Positions 43,275-51,541 of a DNA stretch of 64,000 bases are shown here, piece after piece. Position 1 is the stretch's first letter. The number at the start of each line of letters is the position of its first letter. Made by a program: the position numbers and the translations under genes. The notes under the pieces are model-generated. The model was not told where the DNA came from. It ran no database searches and was given only the letters and a program-made list of their open reading frames with translations. The stretch spans positions 46,882 through 110,881 of the forward strand of contig CAIMKZ010000033.1 in assembly GCA_903842065.1 (NCBI GenBank). Reading direction: 5' to 3'. Origin of the DNA: an uncultured Acidobacteriaceae bacterium. Its GTDB lineage: Bacteria > Acidobacteriota > Terriglobia > Terriglobales > Acidobacteriaceae.

Positions 43275-45105
43275 TCGTTCCTCCCGTATTGCTTGCACTC
43301 GCCTGAGCCTTTGTGGCTGTGCCGGTGTTCAGGCTGCGGATGAAGTTGACGATGTCGCCAACCTCGTCTTGCGATAGACCGTAATCGATCCAGGAAGGCA
43401 TCGGTGTGCCTTCGATGCCGTACAGGATGGACTCCATCAGACGCCGGTCGCCGACACTATTGATAAATGCCGAGTTCCTGAGGTTGCGCGGCCGTGGGGA
43501 GATATCGACCGAGTTGGGGCCCTTGCCGTCGGCCTTGCGGCCGTGGCATCCGATACAACGCTGCAAGAAGATCGCTTGTCCTCGCGCCGCCGAAGCGGGT
43601 GAGAAGGCGACCGGGTTGGTATCCGGCACCTTGCGCGGCTTGATCTCGTGGCGCTGCTGATGCGCAAAGTTCGTCGCGATGTAGTCGAAGACGCCCTTGA
43701 TCTGATCGTCGTTGAGGACCTTGCCCCACGGCGGCATCGAGGTGCCGCCCACACCCTGACGGATCGAGGTCAGGAATCGGCTCTCTGGCTTGGAGATCAA
43801 GAATTCAGCGTTGGTCAGGTTTCGCGGCGCAGGATCGAGATAGATTGCGCTCGTCCCTTTTCCGTCGCCATTCTCACCGTGGCAGCGAGCGCAGAGGGTC
43901 TTGAAGGTCTCAGCCGGCGTCATCGCCGGAGGCTGCGTCGTGCGGGTCAGCAGGAACGCCGACATATCGTTGAAGTCTGCATCAGGCAATCCGAATGCCG
44001 GCATATTCGAGTCCGGAATGCGCGATTTGGGATCGCGGAAGTGCGCCATGAGCCAGTCGTGATCGCGGATCAGTCCCTCGTAGCTGAGGTCGGGCGAGAT
44101 GCCGCCGTCCTGATCGCTGAGCTTGTGGCAGCTTATGCAGGCATAGCCGTGCAGTAGCTGTTCGCCGCGGGCCGCGGGAGTAGATGCAGCCTTGAACTGC
44201 GCATCAACCTCGGCCACACTGAGCGGAACCGGCGGCGTAGTCGAGACGTCCATCTTGTAGCGATCAGTAGGCGCCTCGGCGTTAGTCTTGCCGCGCAGGC
44301 TCTTGAGGAAGATCGTCAAAGCCTTTAGCTCGTCGTTCGAAAGCTTGAACTGCGGCATGATCGAAGTCGGAGTAAAGTCGCGGGGATTGACGGTGTGCGC
44401 CCAAAGGAAATCTACCTTGCGCAGTGTGCCCTCGGCGGTCAGTTCCGCGCCAAGCGAACCACTCGACAGGCCTTCGATCTTGTGACAGCCAAAACAGCCC
44501 TTGCTGAAGTAGAGATCCCTGCCCCGGTTGACCCAGGCCGCGCCGGTGAAGTTCTTGTCGGTGTGGCACTGCACGCAGTTGGCCTCGATGAAGTCCTTGT
44601 CACGTAGGTGCTTTGAGGCATTCTTGTCCCAGTCCGCCTGCACAACGTAGCCCAGCAAGGGCTCGGGCCACTCGCTCGCCACTCCATGCGCGTCTTCTGT
44701 ATCAAGTCCTCGGCCCTGGCCATCGTGGCAGGCAGTGCAGCCAAAGTCGGTGAACTTGTGGCGGCGCTCCCAGCGACCGTTCTTGAAGACATCGCCCATC
44801 GCCGATGAATACGGATGAGCGCGCAGAGGCTCCTTGCCGGCGGCGAATTTGGGGTCGTCGGCCGCAATGTGGCAACTCTCGCAGCGGTCAACGCGCTGAG
44901 TGCCAAATGCAGTCACAATCGTCTGTTCGATGCGCGGCTGGCGCGCCTCAAGTGCCGCTCTCTCAGCCGGAGTCTTGACCTGCACCAGCGCCTGCTTGAA
45001 ATAGGACTTCTGCGTGCTCTGCCAGTCGCTCTGGAAGTTCTTATAGACAACAGCTCCCGAGCCCGCCAGCAATACAACGCTCACCACGGCCAATGCTGCT
45101 CGCAT
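43255..45105 (-). CDS. Heptaheme c-type cytochrome of the bc-cbb3 operon
   Basis: 616 residues with an N-terminal signal anchor (ALAVVSVVLLAGSGAVVY). Seven CxxCH haem sites at residues 75, 123, 177, 204, 323, 405 and 517. The first three form a multihaem domain. The last four each begin a class I cytochrome c module with its own Met ligand region (SIMPQF near 250, SNMPAF near 368, TSMPPW near 457, TPMPSW near 569). It lies between cytochrome b and ccoN. No other cytochrome c1 or CcoP is encoded here, so it probably bridges the bc and cbb3 parts. Periplasmic face of the inner membrane. Confidence 0.93.
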   Translation of the reverse strand: MRAALAVVSVVLLAGSGAVVYKNFQSDWQSTQKSYFKQALVQVKTPAERAALEARQPRIEQTIVTAFGTQRVDRCESCHIAADDPKFAAGKEPLRAHPYSSAMGDVFKNGRWERRHKFTDFGCTACHDGQGRGLDTEDAHGVASEWPEPLLGYVVQADWDKNASKHLRDKDFIEANCVQCHTDKNFTGAAWVNRGRDLYFSKGCFGCHKIEGLSSGSLGAELTAEGTLRKVDFLWAHTVNPRDFTPTSIMPQFKLSNDELKALTIFLKSLRGKTNAEAPTDRYKMDVSTTPPVPLSVAEVDAQFKAASTPAARGEQLLHGYACISCHKLSDQDGGISPDLSYEGLIRDHDWLMAHFRDPKSRIPDSNMPAFGLPDADFNDMSAFLLTRTTQPPAMTPAETFKTLCARCHGENGDGKGTSAIYLDPAPRNLTNAEFLISKPESRFLTSIRQGVGGTSMPPWGKVLNDDQIKGVFDYIATNFAHQQRHEIKPRKVPDTNPVAFSPASAARGQAIFLQRCIGCHGRKADGKGPNSVDISPRPRNLRNSAFINSVGDRRLMESILYGIEGTPMPSWIDYGLSQDEVGDIVNFIRSLNTGTATKAQASASNTGGTNGSINN

Positions 45106-45119
45106 ATCCCTCTAGCTCC

Positions 45120-46436
45120 TCAGAACGGGTTCACGAACTCCCAGTTCGCGCCGCGGAAGAAAGTACCAATCACAATCAAGATGATGTTGATGACCACAAA
45201 GGTCAGGAAGACGGAGTTGGCCAGGAAACGTTCGCGCGCAAACCAGCGACCGATGCCCTTTTTGCTGCGATCGAAGTAGGGCAGCAGCACCAGCAGCAGC
45301 AGTTCGATGGCCGGAACGCCCACACCACCCCAGAAGGCCGAGTAGCTGACCTGCTCCTGAAGCCCGAGGAAGTACCAGGGCGCCTTGGCAGGGTTAGGCG
45401 GATGCATCACGTTGACCGGGTGCTCAAGCGGCGCGTTGAAGTAGAACGAGACCACCAGGATGCCCACAATGGTGAGCACGAGCACGAACAGCTCGGCGAT
45501 GAGCAGACTGGGCCAGCTATAGACTGTGTCCTCTTCGAGCTTGCCGACCTTCACAAACGGTCCGCGCACCAAGCCCTGAATGGCGAAGCGACGCGCTGGA
45601 GAAGCCGTCGTGACGACCGTAGTCGTAACCGGAACCGCGGTGGTGGCCGCTTCAGCGCCGGTGACAACCTGCGCCGTCTGCTTCTTCTCTTCTTCGGGCT
45701 TGGCCAGGCCGCCGTCCTTGCGGATGCGCCAGAAGTGTACAGCGACAAAGAGCGTCAACACCAGCGGCAACACAACCACGTGCAGGACGTAGAAGCGCAG
45801 CAGCGCCTCCTGACCCACCGTAACGTCGCCGAGCAGGATGAACTTGAGCGCCTTGCCGATGAACGGCGCATAGCCTGCGATCGAAGTGCCGACGGTAATC
45901 GCCCAGAAGGCGAGCTGATCCCACGGAAGCAGGTAGCCGGTGAAGCTCGAAAACAGCGTGAGCAGGAACAGCACCACGCCGACCAGCCAATTGAACTCGC
46001 GCGGCTGCTTGTAAGCGCCGGTGAAGAACACCCTGCACATGTGCAGGAAGACCACCGCCACCATGGCATGAGCGGCCCAGCGATGCATGTTGCGCAGAAT
46101 GACGCCAAAGGCCACCGAGCTGCGCAGATCGAGCATGCGGTTATAGGCCATCTCGGTCGAAGGCACGTAATAGAACATCAGCAGAATGCCTGTGACCGTA
46201 AGAATCCCAAACAGGAACAGGCTGATGAGCCCCAGGCCCATGGTGTAACTGGGCTTGAGAGCCCGCTTGCTCACTCGGACCGGTTGAATGTGCAGGAACA
46301 GGTTTGTGAAGCTGGTGGCAGCGCGGCCGCGATCTGACGAAGGCAGCGGATTGCGGAAGATGGACCGGACAACATTCTTGGGCAGGTCCACCACCGACTT
46401 GACGACAGAGGGCTTTTTTTCAGTCGTTGTGCTCAT
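45120..46436 (-). CDS. qcrB: Cytochrome b of a bc-type quinol oxidase complex
   Basis: 438 residues from the ATG at 46436; upstream extension to 46640 is a shadow of the Rieske gene. Haem b ligands lie in [18 protein letters not shown] and in [19 protein letters not shown]. The Qo site motif is [14 protein letters not shown], a PDWY-type variant reading PAKAPWY. An Ala/Thr/Val-rich cytoplasmic insert (about 250-290) joins the b6-like and subunit IV-like parts in one chain. It oxidises quinol and passes electrons to the Rieske protein. Confidence 0.93.
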   Translation of the reverse strand: MSTTTEKKPSVVKSVVDLPKNVVRSIFRNPLPSSDRGRAATSFTNLFLHIQPVRVSKRALKPSYTMGLGLISLFLFGILTVTGILLMFYYVPSTEMAYNRMLDLRSSVAFGVILRNMHRWAAHAMVAVVFLHMCRVFFTGAYKQPREFNWLVGVVLFLLTLFSSFTGYLLPWDQLAFWAITVGTSIAGYAPFIGKALKFILLGDVTVGQEALLRFYVLHVVVLPLVLTLFVAVHFWRIRKDGGLAKPEEEKKQTAQVVTGAEAATTAVPVTTTVVTTASPARRFAIQGLVRGPFVKVGKLEEDTVYSWPSLLIAELFVLVLTIVGILVVSFYFNAPLEHPVNVMHPPNPAKAPWYFLGLQEQVSYSAFWGGVGVPAIELLLLVLLPYFDRSKKGIGRWFARERFLANSVFLTFVVINIILIVIGTFFRGANWEFVNPF

Positions 46437-46915
46437 ACGTTCAGATAGGTTCCCATCTGGACTTCGTTGTCCTTGTCGACCTCGAGCTCGCCGCTCGGGG
46501 TAAGCGAAACACTGTACCAGGCCAGAGCCTTGGGCGCCGGTCCGCCGGTTACATTGCCGTCCACGTCGTACTGCGAGCCGTGGCAGGGGCACAGAAAACC
46601 CGTCGCAGAGGGCGCTACGATGCAGCCCAGGTGCGTGCACGTGGTCGAGATTGCCGCCATGCGCTCACCGTCGCGAACGATGCAGATGCGCTTGGTGTCA
46701 ATGGCCAGCCGCGAACCGGCTGGAAAATCGTCTGGCTTGCCGATGAGAAAACGGTTGGGCTGCCCAAAGGTGACCCGCGGCTTCATGAAGAAAAAAGTGG
46801 CGACGAGTCCGGCCAGCGCCGAACCAACTACTCCGGCCCCGCTCAACCAGGCCAGAAAATCCCTACGGGGCATCTTGTTAGCTTCACACTCCGCTGTTTT
46901 GCTTCCCGCTTCCAT
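46433..46915 (-). CDS. qcrA: Rieske 2Fe-2S protein
   Basis: 160 residues from the ATG at 46915 (GGGAG site); a later ATG at 46873 is an alternative. Tat-type N-terminus [13 protein letters not shown] with a hydrophobic anchor. Cluster-binding motifs CTHLGC and CPCHGSQYD. It takes electrons from quinol at cytochrome b. The end overlaps the start of the cytochrome b gene by four bases, and its own start lies within the end of ccoS. Confidence 0.95.
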   Translation of the reverse strand: MEAGSKTAECEANKMPRRDFLAWLSGAGVVGSALAGLVATFFFMKPRVTFGQPNRFLIGKPDDFPAGSRLAIDTKRICIVRDGERMAAISTTCTHLGCIVAPSATGFLCPCHGSQYDVDGNVTGGPAPKALAWYSVSLTPSGELEVDKDNEVQMGTYLNV

Positions 46916-47114
46916 TCCCTGCTCCCTCTTTATTCTGTTTCTGCTCCCTGTCAGAGCCGGGCTTGCCGGGCTCATCGGGATCCGACCAGAAAACCTGATA
47001 TTTCACGTTTTCAAAACTCTTGAACTGGTGGCTCCGGACGGCCCATATAAAGATAAGCAGAGCCCCCCCGCCCATCAACAGGCTCGCCACTATGGCAATC
47101 CACGTCAGTCCCAT
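46884..47114 (-). CDS. ccoS: cbb3 oxidase assembly protein CcoS-like
   Basis: 76 residues. One helix ([19 protein letters not shown]) followed by [21 protein letters not shown], which matches the CcoS signature: a W-A-V-R-S-G-Q-F-like stretch then a short acidic tail. CcoS is needed to insert cofactors into CcoN. It is the first gene of the cluster. In proteobacteria it is usually last, next to ccoI, so the order here is unusual. Confidence 0.82.
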   Translation of the reverse strand: MGLTWIAIVASLLMGGGALLIFIWAVRSHQFKSFENVKYQVFWSDPDEPGKPGSDREQKQNKEGAGNGSGKQNSGV

Positions 47115-47441
47115 TCAATTCACCGCCGGGTGCAACACCGACCCCGCACCAGCCATAAGCATAACCGTGCCGCATCAGCTGGCTAAAACCTTAACAAATT
47201 CAATTACTTCCATCAACTTATTGAAGCACAGCGGATGATAGCCCAGTTGCCCCACAGTCAGAGAGTATTGATTTGGATAAGATTCGTCCAGATTTATTCA
47301 AACTCGCTTACATTAGGGGGGCTGTAGAACATGGGTCTGTGACGGCAAACACACGGAATTGTGGCCTGTGAAAATGTCTGCAAATACCCTCACTCTCTAT
47401 TCGCTACCCACAAGTTCGCAGGATCGGGGATACTACCTGTT
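47115..47441. other. Divergent intergenic region upstream of the bc-cbb3 operon
   Basis: AT-richer stretch of about 330 bases that should hold the promoters of ccoS (minus) and of the transpeptidase-like gene (plus). A weak minus-strand candidate is TTGATG and TAAGGT separated by 17 bases (around 47190-47220). I find no clear FNR-type or other known operator. Confidence 0.4.
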
Positions 47442-48347
47442 GTGCGGAGATCCCTGCGTCTTGCTTTTGTCTATACCGCTCTGAGCGCGGTCTTGTCGAG
47501 TCTTTTACTGCCCCTCCCCGCGGAAGACTGGAAGGCCATAGTGGATGCTGCCGGGCGGGAGGCACCCCAATCCCGGATTCTGGTTCTGGACAGAGGTACA
47601 GGTCAAGTTCTCGCCTCCCGAGGTCTTGCCGCAGCTTCTCGCACCCTTGCCTCTCCCGGATCTACGTTGAAGCCCCTGGCCCTTTATTCCCTTGTACAGT
47701 CCGGGCAGTGGGACCCTGCGCGCAGGATCGCCTGCAAACGCAGCCTTCAAATCGGTAATCACAATATGGCCTGCACACACCCTGATGACGCTCCCTTCAA
47801 CGCCCGTGAGGCTCTGACCTGGTCCTGCAATAGCTACTTCGCCGAGGTTGCGCTGGCTCTGCGGCCCGGCGATCTGGGCCGGATGCTCGCAAAAACCAAT
47901 CTGCTCGCTTCCACAGGGCTTGCGCCCCGCGAGTCCACGGCCGAGTTTCGTGAGCCGAGGGACTCCGCCCAAAAGCAGTTGGCTCTGCTCGGTGTAGATG
48001 GGATACGCGTGACGCCGCTTGAGCTTGCCGCTGCATACCGGTGGCTGGCCCAACAGTTGGCCTCACATCCCAATTCCAAAGCTGCATCCGTTGTTGCAGC
48101 TGGGCTTGAAGACTCCGCGAGCTTTGGCATGGCTGGGCAGGCTGGTCTGGGCGGCGACTCGGTTGCAGGCAAGACAGGTACAGCGCCCGACCCAGTATCA
48201 GGGCGGACAAACGGCTGGTTTGCCGGATGGGCTCCCGCAGTCGATCCCAAAGTTATCGTCGTGGTATTCGTGCCGGGCGGCCGAGGCACAGATGCAGCAC
48301 ACTTAGCCGGCGAATTTCTCAGGCACTCACCTTTGGAGAAGCGATGA
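47442..48347 (+). CDS. Penicillin-binding transpeptidase-domain protein
   Basis: 301 residues from the GTG at 47442; an in-frame GTG at 47361 would add 27 residues and either may be right. Signal peptide or anchor RRSLRLAFVYTALSAVLSSLL. Active-site motifs: S-T-L-K in SPGSTLKPL (SxxK), SCN in WSCNSYF (SxN) and KTG in AGKTGTAP. The chain is a bare transpeptidase domain, without the glycosyltransferase or dimerisation parts of classical PBPs. It resembles PBP2/class D-like enzymes. Its stop overlaps the start of the SpoIID gene (ATGA), so the two are coupled. Confidence 0.85.
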   Translation: MRRSLRLAFVYTALSAVLSSLLLPLPAEDWKAIVDAAGREAPQSRILVLDRGTGQVLASRGLAAASRTLASPGSTLKPLALYSLVQSGQWDPARRIACKRSLQIGNHNMACTHPDDAPFNAREALTWSCNSYFAEVALALRPGDLGRMLAKTNLLASTGLAPRESTAEFREPRDSAQKQLALLGVDGIRVTPLELAAAYRWLAQQLASHPNSKAASVVAAGLEDSASFGMAGQAGLGGDSVAGKTGTAPDPVSGRTNGWFAGWAPAVDPKVIVVVFVPGGRGTDAAHLAGEFLRHSPLEKR

Positions 48348-50122
48348 GCGGAAAAACGAGAATCCGCCTCGTCTCAGCCGCGCTGGTTGCGCTTGCGGTG
48401 CTCCTTCCATGCCTTCGCAGGATGCCTCTCGAAGCAAGCGCAACCCCCGCTCCACCGCGCACAACCCTTCGCATAGGTCTGTGGACATTGTGGCATGACC
48501 GCAATGTCACAATGTCGGCCGCAATCGCAGGCGGCAGCATCACGGTGCGGACCTGTGTGCAGTGCGCTTCCCTCACCCTGACCCAACCTGTTCGAATCTC
48601 CGCCGGAGCAACAGGACTTGTTCTGACAAACGCGGGCAAGACTGGTCCCGCCGCTGAGATCTCCGTCTCCGGTCCGGTGCGGTTGAGCGCGCACGGAGAG
48701 GCACTCACGATCGAGAATCCGCTCACCATACGATATCGCGCGGGCGTTTTGTCGATGGCAGTGACGCTGCCTATCGAGCGCTACATCGAGCGCGTTGTAG
48801 AGAGTGAGAGCTCGGCCGCCGACAGCGCGGAGTCGCTCAAAGCGCTGGCCGTGGTGGTTCGGTCATTCGCGCTGCATGAAGCACATGGGCACCCGGACTA
48901 CGATCTGTGCGACTCGACTCACTGCCAGCTTCTTCGCTGGGCAGGAAACAGCGAACGCAGGCCTGCCGCACACGCTGCAACACTGGCTACGGCCAGCGAA
49001 ACGCTGTGGTTCCGGGGCACGCGCGCCGAAGCCTACTTCGGTAAAGACTGCGGCGGACGCTCGGCCGCGGTCGAGGAGATCTGGCCTCGCGCAAAGGCCC
49101 GCTCCTATCTCAGCTCGCAACCCGACCGCTACTGTTCCGTCCAGGGCGCGCGGGAATGGGTAACTGTGGCTTCTCATGCGGAGCTCACCGCCGCCCTGGC
49201 ATTTCGCGGAATCGTAAAGCCGGGATGGCAGACTCTTGCAGTCGCGCGGCGCGGCTCTTCCGGACACGTGCTCTCCCTGCGCTTCGATACGACCGAAATC
49301 TCCGCTGAGGACTTTCGTATCGCGGTCGGCGAGTCGCTGGGTTGGAACCGAATTCCGAGCACTTGGTTTGAGCTAAGCAGAGCCGAGGACGGTTTTCACT
49401 TCCACGGTCGCGGCTGGGGCCACGGTGTAGGCCTGTGCCAGAAGGGCGCTGCTGCGATGGCTTCGCAAGGCCGTGAGGAGAGCGAGATTCTTGCCCAGTA
49501 CTTCCCCAGCGCGACTGTAGCCGATGAATCGTCAGGCCGCGCATGGCAGCAGTTCAAGAGCAATGGGTTTCTGGTTGAGAGCCTCGCAAGCTCCGACACG
49601 GCATTTATTCGCCAGATCGAACAAGCACGCGCCGAAGCAGCTGCCCGCTCGGGGCTGAGCTCGACGGCGGCGTTTGTAGTGCGCGCGTTTCCTTCGACCG
49701 AGCAGTTCCGCTCGTCAACACTTGCGCCGGGATGGACCGCGGCCTTCACCGAGGGCAACTGGATCGCCACACAGCCACTTTCTGTTCTGTCCGCAAGGCA
49801 TCTGCTCGTAGACACCCTACGCCACGAGTTTCTTCACGCACTGGTAGAGCAAGCCTCGGGCAAGGAGGCTCCGCTATGGCTCCGCGAAGGACTTGTGGAA
49901 GCATGGAGCGACCCGGAACGCCTGCCCAGGCAGCCCTCACTCGCGCTCAACTCCGTAGATACCGTGCTGGCACACGCCGCAAGCGAAGCCGAGTCAACGG
50001 CGGCGCATCGTGCTGCCGGAGCATACGCAAACCAACTGATCACGCGCTACGGACGCACGCAGGTGCTTCAGTGGCTACGCTCAGGCGTCCCCGCCGGTGT
50101 TGTCTCCAGTCTCGGTCGGTAA
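48344..50122 (+). CDS. SpoIID/LytB-domain protein fused to a gluzincin-like peptidase domain
   Basis: 592 residues from the ATG at 48344. Signal peptide, then a SpoIID domain (about 90-390) with LPIERYIERVVESE, LKALAVVVRSFAL, YFGKDCGGRSAAVEEIW and FHGRGWGHGVGLCQKGA, the conserved lytic transglycosylase features. The C-terminal part (about 440-592) has an HEFLH zinc motif in TLRHEFLHALVEQ and a WLREGLVEAWSD glutamate helix, the layout of a peptidase MA-like gluzincin. It may cut glycan strands and proteins or peptides in the wall. The 3' end overlaps the convergent membrane-protein gene by 42 bases. Confidence 0.85.
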   Translation: MSGKTRIRLVSAALVALAVLLPCLRRMPLEASATPAPPRTTLRIGLWTLWHDRNVTMSAAIAGGSITVRTCVQCASLTLTQPVRISAGATGLVLTNAGKTGPAAEISVSGPVRLSAHGEALTIENPLTIRYRAGVLSMAVTLPIERYIERVVESESSAADSAESLKALAVVVRSFALHEAHGHPDYDLCDSTHCQLLRWAGNSERRPAAHAATLATASETLWFRGTRAEAYFGKDCGGRSAAVEEIWPRAKARSYLSSQPDRYCSVQGAREWVTVASHAELTAALAFRGIVKPGWQTLAVARRGSSGHVLSLRFDTTEISAEDFRIAVGESLGWNRIPSTWFELSRAEDGFHFHGRGWGHGVGLCQKGAAAMASQGREESEILAQYFPSATVADESSGRAWQQFKSNGFLVESLASSDTAFIRQIEQARAEAAARSGLSSTAAFVVRAFPSTEQFRSSTLAPGWTAAFTEGNWIATQPLSVLSARHLLVDTLRHEFLHALVEQASGKEAPLWLREGLVEAWSDPERLPRQPSLALNSVDTVLAHAASEAESTAAHRAAGAYANQLITRYGRTQVLQWLRSGVPAGVVSSLGR

Positions 50123-51541
50123 GTTGCTCGAATAGACATACCGATCGAACATCAGAGCCGCCCAGCCAAACAGCAGCACCCAGCCGCCGATTTCGAACAG
50201 AGCGTGCAGGCTTCTGAAAAGGAACTCGCGCACGGGTGAAATCAGCACATCGTCGTTCCAGAAGACTGCGTAGAACAGAGCCGGAACAAGGCAACTCAGC
50301 GTTCCCGCAGCCGCGGCTCCGAGCCACCAGCGCCAGTTGGCAAGAAGTAGCGCGACCCTCTTCCAGGGAATGCGGAAACAGGTTTGAGCCGTTACCACAG
50401 CCCACGGAGCAATAACGGCAGGAATCGCGATCCACTGGAGAATCCACTTCAGTACAGGACTCTTCAGCAGCTCCGCAATTACCTCCAATGCGCCGCCTAC
50501 AATGATCCATACCAGCACAGAGAGCGCGGCCTTCAGCCAGTTCGATTTGTTATCGCCACGCGTCACCATCGTACGCGCGGCAAAGACCAGTGCGGCAAAT
50601 ACCCCAAGCAGAGCGGCGATGCGGATCGGCCTCGTCGAGTAATTCACGATGGCCTGTTGCAGCGCCGAGCCGCGGTGCAAGTGCTCGTAGACGACGTCCG
50701 CCGCAACTCCGACGAGCGTAGCGCCACAAAGCCATGCCATCCACCTGCGTGCAAGCTTCAAACGCTGCCACAGCTCCCGATCCCACGCGCCTTCGGCTCC
50801 GTCGATCTGCTGCCTGAGCAAGATTGCAGACCAGACCAGCAATGCTACCCAACCCAATACGACGAGCAGATAGCTGCCGACCATCTCAAAGGACACCGCC
50901 CACTTTTGATGCGAAACAGTACCATGGGGCGCGTTCGCTATGAAGTGGCCGGGCAGTAAGACAGAGAGCAAGGCCACAGCCACCGGCACCGGCCACCAGC
51001 GCCAGTCGAGCAGCATCCGCCACACCTTGCGCCACGGCATACGCCAGCCCCACTGAGCTGACGCGATCACGTGCGGCACGATCTTGGCCGGCAGCACGAT
51101 CCAGCGACATACCCAAACGAGAATCAGAAGCCAGTTCGAAATGTGCTCGTAAGTGAGCAGCTTGGCCCTCAGACGCGCCGGCGACTGCGAGTTCAGATAG
51201 CCTGCCCACTCGGGAACCATGCTCTCGACCCAGTTCAGCACCTGCCACGCGATCCACCATACGACTGCCCAGGCAAGCAGAGTGAGCGCGCCTGCCCAGA
51301 GCCTCGCCCGGCCCTCGTCGTCGCCGAAGAGCCTGCGCATGGTTCCGGCTTCGAGCACAAGAAATCCGGCAGCGAGCAGCAACGGAATCACAAGCGAGAG
51401 CAGCACCTGCCAGACGTGCTTGTCAGGCAGACGGGTCCACGCAACTCCAGCCAGTATCAACAGCAGAGTGGCCCAGAACTGCGCGGCAATCCAGCCAAGG
51501 CTCGTTCGCAGGCTGCGAATCAGATCGTTCCAGAGTTTCAT
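50081..51541 (-). CDS. Polytopic membrane protein of unknown function, coupled to alpha-2-macroglobulin
   Basis: 486 residues with roughly ten hydrophobic, Trp-rich helices, arranged as two similar halves: PVAVALLSVLLPGHFI in the first half and TLSCLVPALFYAVFW in the second follow WRWW segments (DWRWWPVPV, NWRWWLGAA). No known family recognised. The start codon overlaps the stop of the alpha-2-macroglobulin gene (ATGA), so it is made together with it. A role in anchoring or exporting that protein is possible but unsupported by motifs. Confidence 0.8.
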   Translation of the reverse strand: MKLWNDLIRSLRTSLGWIAAQFWATLLLILAGVAWTRLPDKHVWQVLLSLVIPLLLAAGFLVLEAGTMRRLFGDDEGRARLWAGALTLLAWAVVWWIAWQVLNWVESMVPEWAGYLNSQSPARLRAKLLTYEHISNWLLILVWVCRWIVLPAKIVPHVIASAQWGWRMPWRKVWRMLLDWRWWPVPVAVALLSVLLPGHFIANAPHGTVSHQKWAVSFEMVGSYLLVVLGWVALLVWSAILLRQQIDGAEGAWDRELWQRLKLARRWMAWLCGATLVGVAADVVYEHLHRGSALQQAIVNYSTRPIRIAALLGVFAALVFAARTMVTRGDNKSNWLKAALSVLVWIIVGGALEVIAELLKSPVLKWILQWIAIPAVIAPWAVVTAQTCFRIPWKRVALLLANWRWWLGAAAAGTLSCLVPALFYAVFWNDDVLISPVREFLFRSLHALFEIGGWVLLFGWAALMFDRYVYSSNLPTETGDNTGGDA

